64,000 bases of DNA. It comes from Gongronella butleri (lineage: Eukaryota; Mucoromycota; Mucoromycetes; Mucorales; Cunninghamellaceae). Made by a program: the position numbers and the translations under genes. Position 1 is the first letter of the stretch; each line of letters starts with the position of its first letter. The DNA lies in the NCBI GenBank assembly GCA_025201375.1, contig JAIWZP010000047.1:1-64000 (forward strand). Direction: 5' to 3'. Shown piece after piece: positions 21,080-33,010 of the stretch. The notes below the pieces were generated by a model, which searched no databases, was not told where the DNA came from, and saw only the letters and a program-made list of their open reading frames with translations.

Positions 21080-21877
21080 ATGAAGCTGACTCTGTTGACT
21101 GCTCTTGTTTCCACTCTGATGGCTGGCCATGCCTATGCGCATGTGGAATTTACCAATTCTACAATGAAGGTAAATAAAATCATGCTTGGACCGACGTTGC
21201 ACCAACTCGCATTATTTGTCTTTTTTTTTTAGCCCAACAGCACGCTGAACACGGCGATGGCGGTTCCTCACGGCTGCAGCGGCTCTGACACGGTGGGCGT
21301 CAATGTGACGGCGCCCACGTCGCTCAAGGGTCTCGTGGTTGTGCCCCAGCAGGTGCAAAACTGGGTAAGAAATAGCGAAAAAAGTGACCAATGGCATCGT
21401 GCTGACGCGTTTTTTTTTTTACATAGACATTGAATGTGGTGTATCAAGATGCCAGCAACAAGACGGTCACCAGCTTTAGCTGGACCGGTGGCTACCTGGC
21501 GCATGATGGCCGTCAAGAATTTGGCGTGCAAATCACGGCGCCCAATGTCGACTTATCGCAGCAGTCTAATGTCACGCTCTTGTTCCCCACGGTCCAGACC
21601 TGGTACGTGTCTCTTTAAAAAAAAGAATTCAGGGCACTCACGGGTGATTTCTCTCTTGCTCTTTTTTTCTAGTTTGAACGGCACTAGCAATTGGACGTCT
21701 GATCCCAATGCGCCCGGCTACAATGCGTCGGTACAAAAGCCTGCGCCCGAATTGGTGATCACAAACCAAGTGGAGACCAGCGCGCCCGTCTCGAGTGGCG
21801 CGTTGCCAAGCATCGGCCAGCTGTCCGTGCCGGCCATGGCCACGCTGATGCTCATGGCTGCTGCCGCGGCCCTGTAA
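21080..21877 (+). CDS. secreted YcnI-like (DUF1775) copper-binding-type domain protein, probably GPI-anchored
   Basis: Four exons (21080-21169, 21233-21364, 21427-21602, 21673-21877) join in frame to 200 residues with GT-AG introns. Residues 1-20 are a signal peptide ending AYA, so the mature protein starts with His21 (HVEF), as in bacterial YcnI proteins, where the N-terminal His binds Cu(II). The family motif VPHGCSGSDT follows, then GGYLAHDGRQEFGVQ. There are several N-glycosylation sequons (for example NSTL, NVTA, NWTS). The end is a Ser/Pro-rich linker and a hydrophobic tail of about 20 residues ending at the stop, as in GPI-anchored cell-wall proteins. Copper handling at the cell surface is inferred from the family. 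Not a lytic polysaccharide monooxygenase, as the second His of that brace is not evident. Confidence 0.85.
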
Positions 21878-22297
21878 AAAAAAAATAATATTTCCATGAT
21901 AAATTCGCCATTTCCATAATAAAAAATCTACCCTTGACAAGAAAACAAGGAGCAGGTCGGAACAAAAAGGAGGGTATTTTTGTCGCCCATGCTCGGGATC
22001 ACCCTTTTGACGGGCCAATGGGCCCTGGTGCTTGCTGTCGTAGGGCGATCAAGAGACTTTGAGAATCTTTAAAGGGTGAAAGCAATGCAAAGATGATGGC
22101 TATGGAGTCATTGGCATCTATTGAGCGCCATTGATATAGTAAAAACGTGAAAAATGTCTAGAAAAAAAAAAAGGCTTGTCATTCTTGCTTTTTCCCGGCT
22201 TTTGGGACCAATCTCCCGCAAAACGTAAAAAGCAAAACTCTTAATTTTTTTTCCCTCTTTCTTTCTTGTTTATCCCTATTTTTTTGTATCTTTTTCC
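21878..22297. promoter_or_regulatory. promoter region of the protein X gene
   Basis: No coding sequence. The last 100 or so bases before the ATG at 22298 are C/T-rich (CCCTCTTTCTTTCTTG), as upstream of other genes here. No clear TATA box was found. Confidence 0.35.
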
Positions 22298-23576
22298 ATG
22301 CTTCGCGGATCGACCTTGCTCTTTAAAGCCAAATTGACGGCTGGTAAGTGACCTTTTTGCTCAACCACGACGACTGCCAGCACCCTTGGTTCCGCGCGAG
22401 ATTTGGCCTGTTGGGGGCAAAATCGGCTCTCGCCTACATGGAAAGCGACACTTGTCTTTTTTATTTTATTTTTGTTGGGACGCCCCGGATCCGGCTCACA
22501 CATTGTTTTTCAATCGTTGTTTTAGGCCTTCACACGTCGGCGGCGCGCGCTGCTATCACGAAATTCAATTTGCCGGCCATGAGCCCTACCATGACCGAGG
22601 GCACCATCCACCAATGGAAGATCAAAGAAGGTATGGGCCCCATTGGCCAGCGTCTGGCGTCGTATTCCTCATTTGTTTTTGATTTTCATAGGCCAAGCGT
22701 TCTCTGCCGGCGACATTTTGCTGGAATTGGAGACGGACAAGGCACAAATCGACGTTGAGGCGCCTGAAGATGGTGTTCTTGCCAAGATTGTGGTAATTGA
22801 AAAGCCATCCCCGATATATGGACCATGGCCCGTCTCACCCATTCTTATAATATAGCTCGGCGACGGCCAAAAGGGCGAGGTCAACAGCTTGATTGCGCTC
22901 CTTGCGGAAGAGGGCGATGATCTGTCCAACATTGAGGTTCCTCAAGATGAGCCTGCGCCCGCGGCTGCCGCGCCTGCGCAAGAGGAGAAGAAGGGTATGA
23001 AAGAGGGGAGGGGCAATTGGTGTGTGACGCGAGAAATCACGAATTGACGCGCTTTTTTTTTTTTTTTGCTTTTTTGGTTGGATTTATGCAAAAAAAAAAG
23101 AAGAGCGCGCTGCTCCTTCTGTTTCTGCGCCATCGACGCCCATGGACCATCACGACCTGGATACCAGCAAGCTGAAGAAGCCACTGGGCCCCGCTGTGCT
23201 CAGTCTCGTGCTGCGCCATCACATCAAGGACTTGGATGCCATCAAGGCGTCCGGCCCTGGCGGCCGCATTCTAAAGGGCGATGTTCTCGCCCATCTGGGC
23301 CTGATTGCTCCCAAACCCGCGCCCAAGCCAACTCTGTCGGTGGCCCCTCCTCGCGATCAGATTGAATTCGCAAAGGTAAAAAAAAGAAAAAACTCAAAAC
23401 CCCCAAAAAAGGCGCGTCCCATGGCTCATTTCCTTGTCAATTCAGCCCAAGGAAGAACCCAAGTCCGCTGGCAAGGCCAAGAAAGAAGATATCCCCGTGG
23501 TGCCAGACTATATTGAACGCCAAATCACCCTTGACGCGCTGTTGGGTTTCCGTGAGGCAACCAGTAATGTCTTTTC

Positions 23577-23608
<32 letters not shown>

Positions 23609-24235
23609 GATGATGTGTTGACGCTAATTCTTGTTTAGATGCAACGGTGAATGACCTGATTGCACAGGCAGCGACGCGCGCATTGCAAGAGGTGCATGGC
23701 GCCAAGCTGCGAGGTGGCAGCAAGGACATTGTTTACCAAACAAGCGCGTCTAGCTACGCGCCCACGTACCGCGGCGGTGAATTCAAGTAAGGCGATGTTG
23801 CTCCACTCCCCCTTTTTCGTTCTCCCCCCCCTTTTTTTTTATATGTGGTGATTTACAATGGATTTTTTTTTGGGTTTTGTGCGACGCAGGATTTTCCATT
23901 TGGCGCCCCCCACGTATGATTTCATTACCGACTCGTACGTTGGCTCGAAGCCCTTTGTGCTACACGTGAATGGCGTACAAAAGCGCAAGGTCGCCAGCCA
24001 GCCGGAGACGATGGTGGACATTCTTGACTTTTTGGGTGGAGGCAAGGGCCGTGCAGCCCCACGCAGCACCGTCTCGCTTCAGCGCAAGGCCACGAGCGCG
24101 CTGCCAGCACAAGCGCAATATCAAGTCGACTTTAAATTGCAAGGCAACAAGCAAATCACCGCCAACAAGGATGCCAAGGTGTTTTTGGACCGCTTAGAAT
24201 ACTACATTAGACATCCGGAGGAATTGGCTGCCTAG
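22298..24235 (+). CDS. PDX1: pyruvate dehydrogenase complex protein X component (E3-binding protein)
   Basis: Multi-exon gene; the first exon (22298-22343) encodes a basic presequence for mitochondria. Exons near 22526-22630, 22692-22795 and from 22856 give one lipoyl domain with the lipoylated Lys in [15 protein letters not shown]. After an Ala/Pro-rich linker comes the peripheral subunit-binding domain ([27 protein letters not shown]), which in protein X binds E3 (lipoamide dehydrogenase). The C-terminal part (from [15 protein letters not shown]) resembles a shortened catalytic domain without the HxxxD active site of the true E2 acetyltransferase, so it should only assemble into the core. 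This absence is what separates it from E2 (Lat1). Last exon runs from about 23890 to the TAG. At least seven introns, several with long T runs before the acceptor. The exact exon borders near 22990-23100 are uncertain. Confidence 0.85.
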
Positions 24236-24507
24236 ACTCCCGTTTTTGAAAATAGAAAAAATACACTCTTTGCAAATGACACTTTTTGTTCCATTACATC
24301 ATGCGCCTCGCTTTTTTTTTTTTTTTTTTTTTTTTTCGGGCGACTCAGCACCTGATCTGCTTTTTCTGCCCATCTGGCCTTGTTTCGTGCACATGTGCTG
24401 TTGTGTCACTTGCCAGGGTCGATCGGATAGTGAACTTTTTTTTTTTTTTTTCGCAACCCAAAAAATAGAATGGGGATCTTGCCGTTCTCTGTCTGTTTGT
24501 GTCACTC

Positions 24508-24540
<33 letters not shown>

Positions 24541-26359
24541 TAGGGAGTTGTCTAGACGAGTGCGCGCGCCAAAACGGTGCATCTGCCCCCCTTTTTTTGT
24601 CCGTGACCAAGGCAAAACTTGGCGTGATCAAAGCCATCTTTTTTTTTTTTTCCCCAGCCTCCCCCTTTTTGGCAACACGTGGATGCTGACAATTGTACCA
24701 ATTCTCACTTTATTGCATGTCTGTTTGTATTTTGGGGGATGCTAAGGAGGGGACCATGATCCGCTTTATGGAAAAAAAGAAACAACAACAAATGGGCGGA
24801 TGGGGTACGGCATGATTGGTTCAAAGGGACAGAGAGGGGCTTTCCAAAGAAAAAGAGGCCCTAGGCCCCAATTTGCATCGTCGAATCGGGGAGGGGAGAC
24901 AGGTCTCAGCCTAAATTTTTATTTCATTCCTTCTTGGCCGACCGTCTCGGCATGCACGGAGTTTCCTTGATGGATAAAAAGACGTGGGCTTGCCTCAAGT
25001 GGTTGGATTGGGATTTGGGGGGCCCCCGAAAAAGAAAAAGCAAGGGATGGGGCTCATTGGTCAATCGCGGAGGCAAAAAAAGAGCCGCCCCGTTCCGCTC
25101 TGGCGTGTTGTACGTGGCCTTGTTTTATTTTTCTCCCCCGCTTTTGGGCGGTGCCAAAAAAAGAAAACAAGAATGGCTTTATGCTTTCCAGCTAGTCTGT
25201 TCCACGTGAGTCGCCATATAGATCCGGTGTTCAATCATTTGTACGCCTAGAGTGATCGACACCCAAAAAATCATGCATTGCTACACACGCGCTCACACGC
25301 ACACACGTCCAAGAAAAAAAAACCACATAAACATAGACACACGCACACTAATACACACACACACACAGCTCCAATCCCACATGCACCATGTCGTCTTGTT
25401 GTACATTGCACAAGGCAATCGGGTTGCCGAATCAGCGGCTTTTTGCTTCTCCCATAAAAAAAATGCGCGCCATCCTGCTGGTTTTGGTAAAGACGGCTCT
25501 TTCCGCCTCCTTTTGTTGCCAAGCACACCCATCACACACCCCCAATCTTTTTCGGTCCTCCTTGATGCACCCTAAAAAGAATGAAACTCAAAAAAAAAAA
25601 GAAAATTCAATAGGAGAGAACGCAAAAAAAAACAGGCTTTATTGGGATGCACCTCAGCATCCACGGCACGATTTGATCATCAAGACAAGCGATTGGAGAG
25701 GCGCAAGATTGGGGGGGGGGAGAGAACGGGCATGACACATCCATTTCCACCCTTTTTTCCCTCTCTCTCGCTCTTTTTTTTTTGTCCCCTCTCCCCCCCT
25801 TTTTTTTTTTTCGTAATGCGTTTTGACAGGTGCGACGCAGACTCCGCGCAAGCCGTTGCGCAAAAGGTGAGCCTCGTTTGGCTGGTGTCACCCCATTTTT
25901 GGTTTCATGCGCTTGCCATTTTGCCCGCAATTGAAGCCCATTTCTCGCCTTTCCCAGTGTCAATAATACTGCAAATAGATTCAAACCTTTTTTATCCGCT
26001 CCATTGTCGTGTTCCAGTGTGCGCAAAAAGTAAAAAAGAAATGGAAAAAAAGGGGATGGGGGGTGGTGGGAGGATTGATTTATTTTGTAAATTGTAAAAA
26101 GATTATATACAGATGCAAGGAAAAAGAGACAAAGAGATATGTAATTGCCATGCGTCGGCATGAGCAGGAAGGTAAAAAAAAAATCTGTACAAAGAAGAGA
26201 TTAGGAGGCCGAGCAGGGGGAAAAGTAAAAAAGAACCCATTGGGGGATGCGAATTGAATGCAAGAGGACGAAATGGCTAAAAATATGGAAGCAGGGGGGG
26301 GGGAAAGAGGGGAGGAGGGGGGTATGATTTGGCTGGCAATACACCGGTTTCTTGGTTCA
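24236..26359. other. intergenic, homopolymer- and CA-rich
   Basis: No gene is recognised. T runs of about 20-27 bases occur at 24312-24336, 24438-24452 and 24509-24539, the first near the 3' end of the protein X gene. A CA-rich microsatellite lies at about 25285-25372. G-rich and C-rich runs occur at 25710-25720 and 26296-26305. Frames here are low-complexity readings of these tracts. Confidence 0.55.
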
Positions 26360-27466
26360 TTATTCAAGGCCCAGGCATTGAACCTTTGTTGCCAACAGGG
26401 AGGTGGAATAATGCAATGTGCCGGCCGAGATGGACGCAGGGAGATGACGCGACGCCAGCAGTGAGGGGCCGGACGACGAAGACCAGCTAAGAATGGGTGC
26501 TGGGCAGTCATTTGGCGTCGGTGCGTCGGTGATGATGGTAGGTGTGTGGTGGTGTGGATGATAATTGGGTGTTTGATGGTGTTGTTGAATCAGAATGGGA
26601 GGCGGCGCAGGATGATACGCCTCGGGTGGTGTGTACGGCATTTTAAATGTATACAGATGCTGTCTTTTTTGCCGAGGATAGTAATACGCGTGCGACGATG
26701 GCGCGTACGCGTGATGCGCGTGTCTGCGCATCATGTCGTCGTCGTCATCATCGTCATCGTTGGGATGGGACCGTTTCAAATTTGGCGTGGAAGCCGAGGG
26801 CGTCGGTGGAAGCAAGGGCGGCGCCATTGCATGAGCAGGGGGCGTGTGACGATGTGTTTGCTGTTGCGATCGCGTGGTCATGGATGTCGACGCGGAAGGC
26901 TTGCTTGGCAGCTTGATCGTGCGATGATGTAATAGCGTGGGGATCATCCATTGTTGGCAGCTCTGCACCCAATGATAGAATTGATCCATCGAAAGGTGCA
27001 CATTATACTCGAGTGCTGATAAAAACTCCATTTCCATAATGTTGAGCTCAACAGAAGGAATGCTCGATACCTGCGACCATGTCTAGTTGAAAAAAATAAT
27101 ACTCAGATGAGCAACTAAAAAAAAGGTGCACAATTCCTTTTTTTTTTTTTTTTTTACCTTGTTGGTGAATGTATTGTCTTCTAAATATTTGTTGGCAAGA
27201 ACAAGTGCCGTTGTAAAGAGTCTGATTTCAGACCCCATGGACGCGGTGATGTGCGGATAGGCGGAGCGCAGGCGGTGGATGTAGTAAAGTGACAGTGTCA
27301 CGCAAGTGCAAGAGATCTGCGTGGCCTTGATGATTTTTTGGCAAAATTGCTTAAAGGCCAGCGATCGATTCAGCGGGCCCCAGATGGCAGGCACGGCAAG
27401 TGAACAAAAATCGGCGAGCTGTGTGGCATTGGTGCATGAAAGTATCGAATTGGCGTGCAATGACAT
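26360..27466 (-). CDS. PCL/Pho80-like cyclin
   Basis: Two exons (27466-27158 and 27082-26360) give 343 residues. The N-terminal 150 or so residues are a cyclin box of the Pho80/Pcl type: FKQFCQKIIKATQISCTCVTLSLYYIHRL, then [26 protein letters not shown] and the helix MEMEFLSALEYNVHLSMDQFYHWV. Such cyclins bind a Pho85-type kinase and steer it in cell-cycle, phosphate and carbon responses. The C-terminal half is low complexity: Gln/His/Pro-rich segments, a run of nine Asp after PNDD, and HH-rich stretches, likely disordered and regulatory. The intron holds a 17-base T run on the plus strand. The cyclin box is convincing; the exact subtype (G1 Pcl1/2-like versus Pho80-like) is not. Confidence 0.85.
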
Positions 27467-28853
27467 TTGGTATGAAGATGTGTTTGGGAAAAAAGAGAAA
27501 AAAAGAGGAAAGAGAACAAGAAGAATCGTATTTATATTCGCCCTGCGCCAACGGACTGGGATTTAAAGAAAACAAAAGGGAGAACGACTCAATTGGGGGG
27601 AGCAAAAAGAATGATGGGGGGTGGCCGCGCGCATCGAAAACCTAGCATTTTTACCATTTCGAGATTGGCCATGGATTTGCCAAAATAAAAAGGAACGGAG
27701 AAGGAATCCATGATGATGGTGGGATGAGGTTTGGGATTGGGATTGGGGGGACGGGAAAAAGGGAAAAAAAGGGGGGGAGGGGAGGGAGAGGGGGCGGGCG
27801 TATGTGTGTTTGGGAGTGCCCAAAAGGGTAAAAGTCAGTCTCGGAGCATTTTTTTCCATGGCACACGTTGGATGGGACACACAATGAGAAATGGGGGGGG
27901 GGAGAATTGAAAAAAAAAGCATGGCGCATCCCACACATGAACCTTTTTCCAACATCGACACACACGACATCGATTGCAAAGGCGGAGAACAATCAAAAGC
28001 GGCCTTTTAAGGGGATCCAATCCAATTATGCAAGGGAGCACCACCTCTCTCTCAAAAATACACAACCCAAAAAAAAAAAGATTCCAAATCACACACACAC
28101 GCACGCACACGCGCACGCTTTTCAAACAATTCCCCCAAAAACACACATGTCACAGAGAAAAACGAGCCAAGACGCCCATTTTTTTTTTTTTTTTTTTTCG
28201 CGAGTCAATTGTACCACGCAGATGTTTTTATTTTTTAAATCATGGTGACAACATCATCTTTTCAGGCGCGCGCACACGCATGCGCGTCCCGCACGAGTCG
28301 GTGCCCCGCTCCTCATCCTTTTCCCCCCTTCCAATGGATCATGGAGCATTCGGTCTGACAGAGCATGGTTCTGTTTGCAAGGACAGGGAGTAAAAAAAAA
28401 AACAAGGACAGATGCAAGGACGCCACGTCCTTGCTTGGGCGTGTTCATCAATCACAAATTGTGATGATCAAAACAAAGAGAAATCATGCACTGAAATTGT
28501 GTTTCAAGGGGAATGGGATGAAGCTCCCTTTTTTTTTTTTAAAAAAAAAGGGGATGCCCCCTCTTGGTCGCGTCGCACACATAACACACACACACACACA
28601 CACATGTATACACACGACACACGACTTGATCAGCATCTGTCCCATTTTTCCACGCGCATCTTGTGCTACTTTTGAAAGGATCAGGCACTTTTTCAGGAAA
28701 GAGCTCAATTGACATTGGAAAACACGTTTGGAAAAAGGAAAAGGGGGCGCTGGGTTTCTTGGGGGAGACAGCCTCGTCAATTCTTGTGGGAAAAACGTCC
28801 GCGCATGATCCTGCTTTCGGTGTCGATTTCCTCTCTTTCTTGGTTTTCACGAG
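27467..28853. other. intergenic with microsatellites
   Basis: No gene is supported. CA-type microsatellites lie at about 28088-28110 and 28580-28603, a T run at about 28178-28198, and G-rich runs at about 27720-27800. The last 60 bases before 28854 are C/T-rich and probably the leader of the next gene. Confidence 0.5.
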
Positions 28854-31650
28854 ATGGTCGAGCTTTTCGTGCGGCTGCCGGTGCTAAAGCAACCGCTTGC
28901 CGTGAATGTCGATGAGCACACATGTCTCAAAGACCTTGTTTACAGCCTTTGCCAGCGCCACCATATACCACCTTATTATGCTATCCCCATTTTTTCAGCA
29001 CTTTCCACCGCTTTGAAAGAGCAAGCCCCGAAAAAGCGCCAACGCCCGCCGCGCCAGCACTTTGTCGACACGTACCAGGAGCACACCCTACAGTATTACA
29101 ACAAACATGACCAGGTAAGAAAAAAAATAAGTGTCCAAATGACCAGAAAATGCTCAAAAAAAAAAAAACGAAATGATCACAAATTTTGCAGAAAAAGATA
29201 AGCATTGGCATCCGGGAAAAAAGACGACACGAGCAAGGATGCTAATGCGACGCGCTGGTTTTCTTGTTTTTTTTATTATTTCCAGGACGACTTTAGTCGC
29301 GCTTTTTACGCGCTTGTAAAGTGTCCATTGACATCCATCTTTGACGCATTGCTTCAATTGGAGCAGAGCTATGCCATGGTCATGCGCCAGCTGGTGTCAG
29401 ACCACCAAGACGCGCTCACGGAGATGCAGGCCAGGTACGATTTGCCCATTTTACTTCATTTTTTTTGTTTTCCTGCTAACATTTGATTTTTTTTTTTCAG
29501 GCACGCGCAGGAAATGGAAGCACCGCAGCACAACATGACGCACCTGTTCACCAAGCACGTGGAGGAGATGGAGCTGGCGCAGGCGACGTATGCGTCTGAT
29601 GTACTTCAATTGCAACAATCGCAACGCCAAGAATATTGCGAGTTTGTGATGGAATTGCACCGTGAATACATGTTGCGCGCACCCGCCAATAACAAAGCCA
29701 TTCACTCAAAGGACCTGATAGCCGCGGCAGCGTCGCGTGTATGGAAAAAAGAGCCCGCATCGTCGTCTTCGTCGCTTTCGTCATCAACCAGCGGTGCCGC
29801 TGCAGTTGCTGCCGCCGAGAACAAGCGGCGCGCGTCGCAGCAGTCGGTGATCGAGCCAAAGATGGTGCAGGATATTCAGGAAATGGGCTTTTCAAAGGAC
29901 CAGGCCGAGGCGGCGCTTGCATTGACCAAAGGCACGAGTGTTGAGCAGGCGATCAATTTGCTGGTGGAGCATCCCAAGCAAGTCGATGACCACGTCCGCA
30001 AGACAAAGCGTCGCTCGTTGTCATTTAGCCATTTAGAGCCAATGACAGGTTCTTCGCCCATGTCCTTGTCATCGTCCGCATCTTCCATGGCTTCACCGCC
30101 TCCGCCACCACCACCGCCACCACCCTCATCCTCGTCGTCGTCATCCCAACAGCCAGCCACTAGCCAGCAGCAGCGCCGTCGATCGCTACAAAAGCCATTG
30201 ACCCCACCTACATCCAAAAACAAGGCATGGAATCCCATTTCTTTCTTGCAACAGCAAAAACAAGCCATGGAAAACACCAATCTCAGCTCCGTGCGCAAAC
30301 TTGGTGGCTGGCTCGGCAAGGCCATGGAAAATTTGGGCATTGATCAGGAAGAAAGGTACGCACCGTTCTTTTTTTTTTTTTTTTCCACACTTTTTTGCTC
30401 ACTCTCACTTTTTTTTAACATTTTTGCCAGTGCGCTCGGTCCCTTGTCGTCGTCTCAATTGGTCGAATCGTTTACAATCACGCTCGGATCGGCGCAGATA
30501 AAATCGACACACAATTTGCGGCTCATGGTGACGGATATGTTGCACGACATGGTGGATCCGCCATTGGATGAGCAGCGCGAGATGGGATACAAGGCTCAAA
30601 ACGCGTTGCGGCTATACACGCGTCAATTGAGCGCGTTGATTGTGCTTGTCGAGAAAAAAGAACTGCTGCATGATGGCGACGCGCACGAATTGGATTGGCG
30701 AAAATACAAGACGGGCAAGGGCAGCAATCGCGCGCTTTTTGACCGGTGCCAGCGATCGACGGATTTTCATTTCGCGACGATCGAGTCCCAATTGGACGTC
30801 ATTGCCCAGGACATGCAAGAAAACCCACACGTGTTCCAAGAAGGCGCCTTTTTCATTACAAAGCACTCGCAGCTGCCAATGCATCAAATTGTGTTTCACT
30901 TGATCATCGACGGTGATGGTAAGATTAAAAATGGGAGGGAAATGTTCCTTTTTCTTCCCCCCCAAAAAAAAAGATTAACAATCCACTTTTTTTTTTTTTT
31001 TTTTAGATCTCCTGTCCGCGGACTTGTCGACGCGACACCCGTTAATGGTTGGACTGCGCAATATTCTGCGTGTTTGTTCTCGTTACGATATCAATTCGCT
31101 TTCGGTGCCTCTTTTACTGTTGCCGGATCGGTACCTGGACCAACCAGAGGTGTGGATGCCAAAGACGGTGGACGCGCCTCAGATGCACGCGAATTGGCTT
31201 GCTCGGCGCAGCGACAGCGTGATGAAGACGGTCAAGGGCTACATGATGGAGGCATCACGTGGCAAGCAGTCCCATGGCGAGATGCAAGATCGCATGGATG
31301 CATTCACGGGGCTGCACAATGTCGAATTCTTCATTCCCATGCATCAGCAAGTCTACATGGCCGACAACTCCGCTGCACCTGCTCCCGCCGATGCAGCCGC
31401 GGCTTCCTCGCCCGCCCCTGCCGGTTCAAATGCCGCCGCAGCACCTCCCTCCCTGATGAATGTGCATGCATCCTCCTCGTCGTCACTTGCCTCCTTGCAT
31501 GCATCTGCTTCCTCCTCGTCTCTCATCCCATCTGCACCCGCCACGCCAACAACAGCTGCACATCACCATCCTCGCACCCCAACCCCGCAGGTCGAGCAGG
31601 TGTTCCAACAGTTGCGAGCACAGCTTGTCCAACTCTTTCGAACCAGTTAG
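28854..31650 (+). CDS. C12orf4/FERRY3-like protein (DUF2362) with an inserted UBA domain
   Basis: Five exons (28854-29114, 29286-29434, 29501-30355, 30431-30918, 31007-31650) join in frame to 711 residues. The conserved core matches the metazoan C12orf4/FERRY3 family by blocks in order: ESFTITLGSAQIKSTHNLRL, TDFHFATIESQLDVI, FFITKHSQLPMHQIVFHL, GLRNILRVCSRYDIN with SVPLLLLPDR, VKGYMMEAS, and a C-terminal QLFRTS segment. FERRY3 is part of the Rab5-effector FERRY complex linking early endosomes to mRNAs. Between a predicted coiled-coil region (about 90-200) and the core, residues 254-294 (MVQDIQEMGFSKDQAEAALALT and following) form a UBA domain, which binds ubiquitin. Ser-rich and poly-Pro linkers surround it, and an Ala/Ser/Pro-rich insert precedes the C-terminus. 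I recall no UBA in the human protein. A frame reading through introns to 31709 is not the gene. Confidence 0.85.
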
Positions 31651-32289
31651 AAATAAAAAAAAAACATCATACCACTCTTCCCCCCTTTCTTTTTTCTCCT
31701 GTAATTTGATCCGCTCTCCCTCTTTTTTTTTTTTTTTCCAGAGACAAGTCAATGACATTTCGGTCAAAATGTCACGCCAATGGCGATCTTTGTCAGCTTT
31801 GCGCTTTTTTTTTCGCGTTTCACCGCATCCTGCAACTAAAATATTCGATGGGCCAGGAACGCCAGTCGTGTTGTTTTCCCACAGAGGCAGATCAAACCCT
31901 AACCCAAAGCTAGTGTGAGCAATATGATAACAGCCAGAAACGTAACAATGTTTTTTTACGCCCCAACCCTAACCCCAGCTCACACTGCGTCAATTCCTTC
32001 ACATGGTGTGTTGACGCGTTCAGTGCCAGAGTGACAAGACCGATAAAAGTAGTGCCTTTTTGTAACACGACTTGCAAGTATGGCCAAGTTGCTTTTTTTT
32101 AAGTGTAAATCTGCCATTTTCGCCACTGAATTGTCTCAAAAAGACAAGCGCAATCACAGCCAAACTTGAGCCGTGCTGTCTTTGAACGTATTGACTGCCT
32201 GCTGCACTGTAATGCATAGGTCATGATTAGGCAGAAATCAACAAAAACGTGAAAAAGACCATTCCAATGTATTTTGAGGGGTTGCCTAT
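31651..32289. other. intergenic with short telomere-like motifs
   Basis: No gene. The plus strand has AAACCCTAACCC at about 31892 and AACCCTAACCCC at about 31965, each only about two units of the CCCTAA telomere repeat. Confidence 0.5.
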
Positions 32290-33010
32290 ATATTCACAAG
32301 GAGATTAGCTCATGGGGCCAATATTCCAGATCTTCTCGTAAGAATGAGCCCACTCTTGTGCAATTGCGGTCGGTGGATGGCTTACAATGATCCTTTTCAA
32401 AAATCACGAATTTTCCAAGGGGCACAGTCGCGGATTTGAAAACAGCGAAATAAAGGTCCTCGGATCGCCACACCATTCAACCACATGGTAGATGACCCTG
32501 ATTCACCGACAGTAGTGCAATAAAAACCTGGGGTGCATCGACTGGTTGTCGTGTAAAATGCAATTTGCTTCTTTTTTTCGTCCAAAGTAAAAGTCGACGA
32601 AAATTGCCCACAGCGCCGTGAAACAGACACCATCAGAAAGAACACCGCTTGCTGCGTACGTGGATATCGATTATCACTGAAAATAACGAGTTCCAGGCAG
32701 AATTGATGCGACCAGCATGTTTGCGGGACAACTTTGACGCGTGACAAACCGCGCCAGACGACAAGTTTCACGCGCCTGTATCTAATCAAATCCATGCTCT
32801 GGCGCAGCAATTGCGTATGGACGCGTCGGCGCGGCTTTATGAACGCGTTTTCCCTGTGCCAATCGCGGTTGAAATAAAAATGAAAATCGTCCATTGCTCG
32901 TGATTCAACAGATGGATGCTCGTTTTTTGTTGCATTTTCGTTGGTTTCTTCATGCCATTGTTCTTGTGTGCAAGTTTGGTCTCATTCTGAGGACCTGAAT
33001 TTTCGATTTT
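32290..33010 (+). repeat. dispersed repeat family D, copy 2
   Basis: Collinear diverged copy of 19300-20110 in the same orientation (see landmark words there, for example TTTTCCAAGGGG at about 32411, CATCAGAAAGA at about 32630 and GACGCGTGACAAACCGCG at about 32736). No coding capacity recognised. Confidence 0.6.

Noticed and set aside
25285..25372. CA-rich tract as a possible functional element
   Set aside because: Plain microsatellite; similar ones at 28.1 and 28.6 kb.
29514..31709. 731-codon frame read as one protein
   Set aside because: It reads through introns (T-run stretches coding poly-Phe) and leaves the conserved frame after 30918; the spliced model restores the FERRY3 core.
31885..31980. 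Telomere-like CCCTAA motifs
   Set aside because: Only about two units each, 70 bases apart; too short to claim an interstitial telomere.
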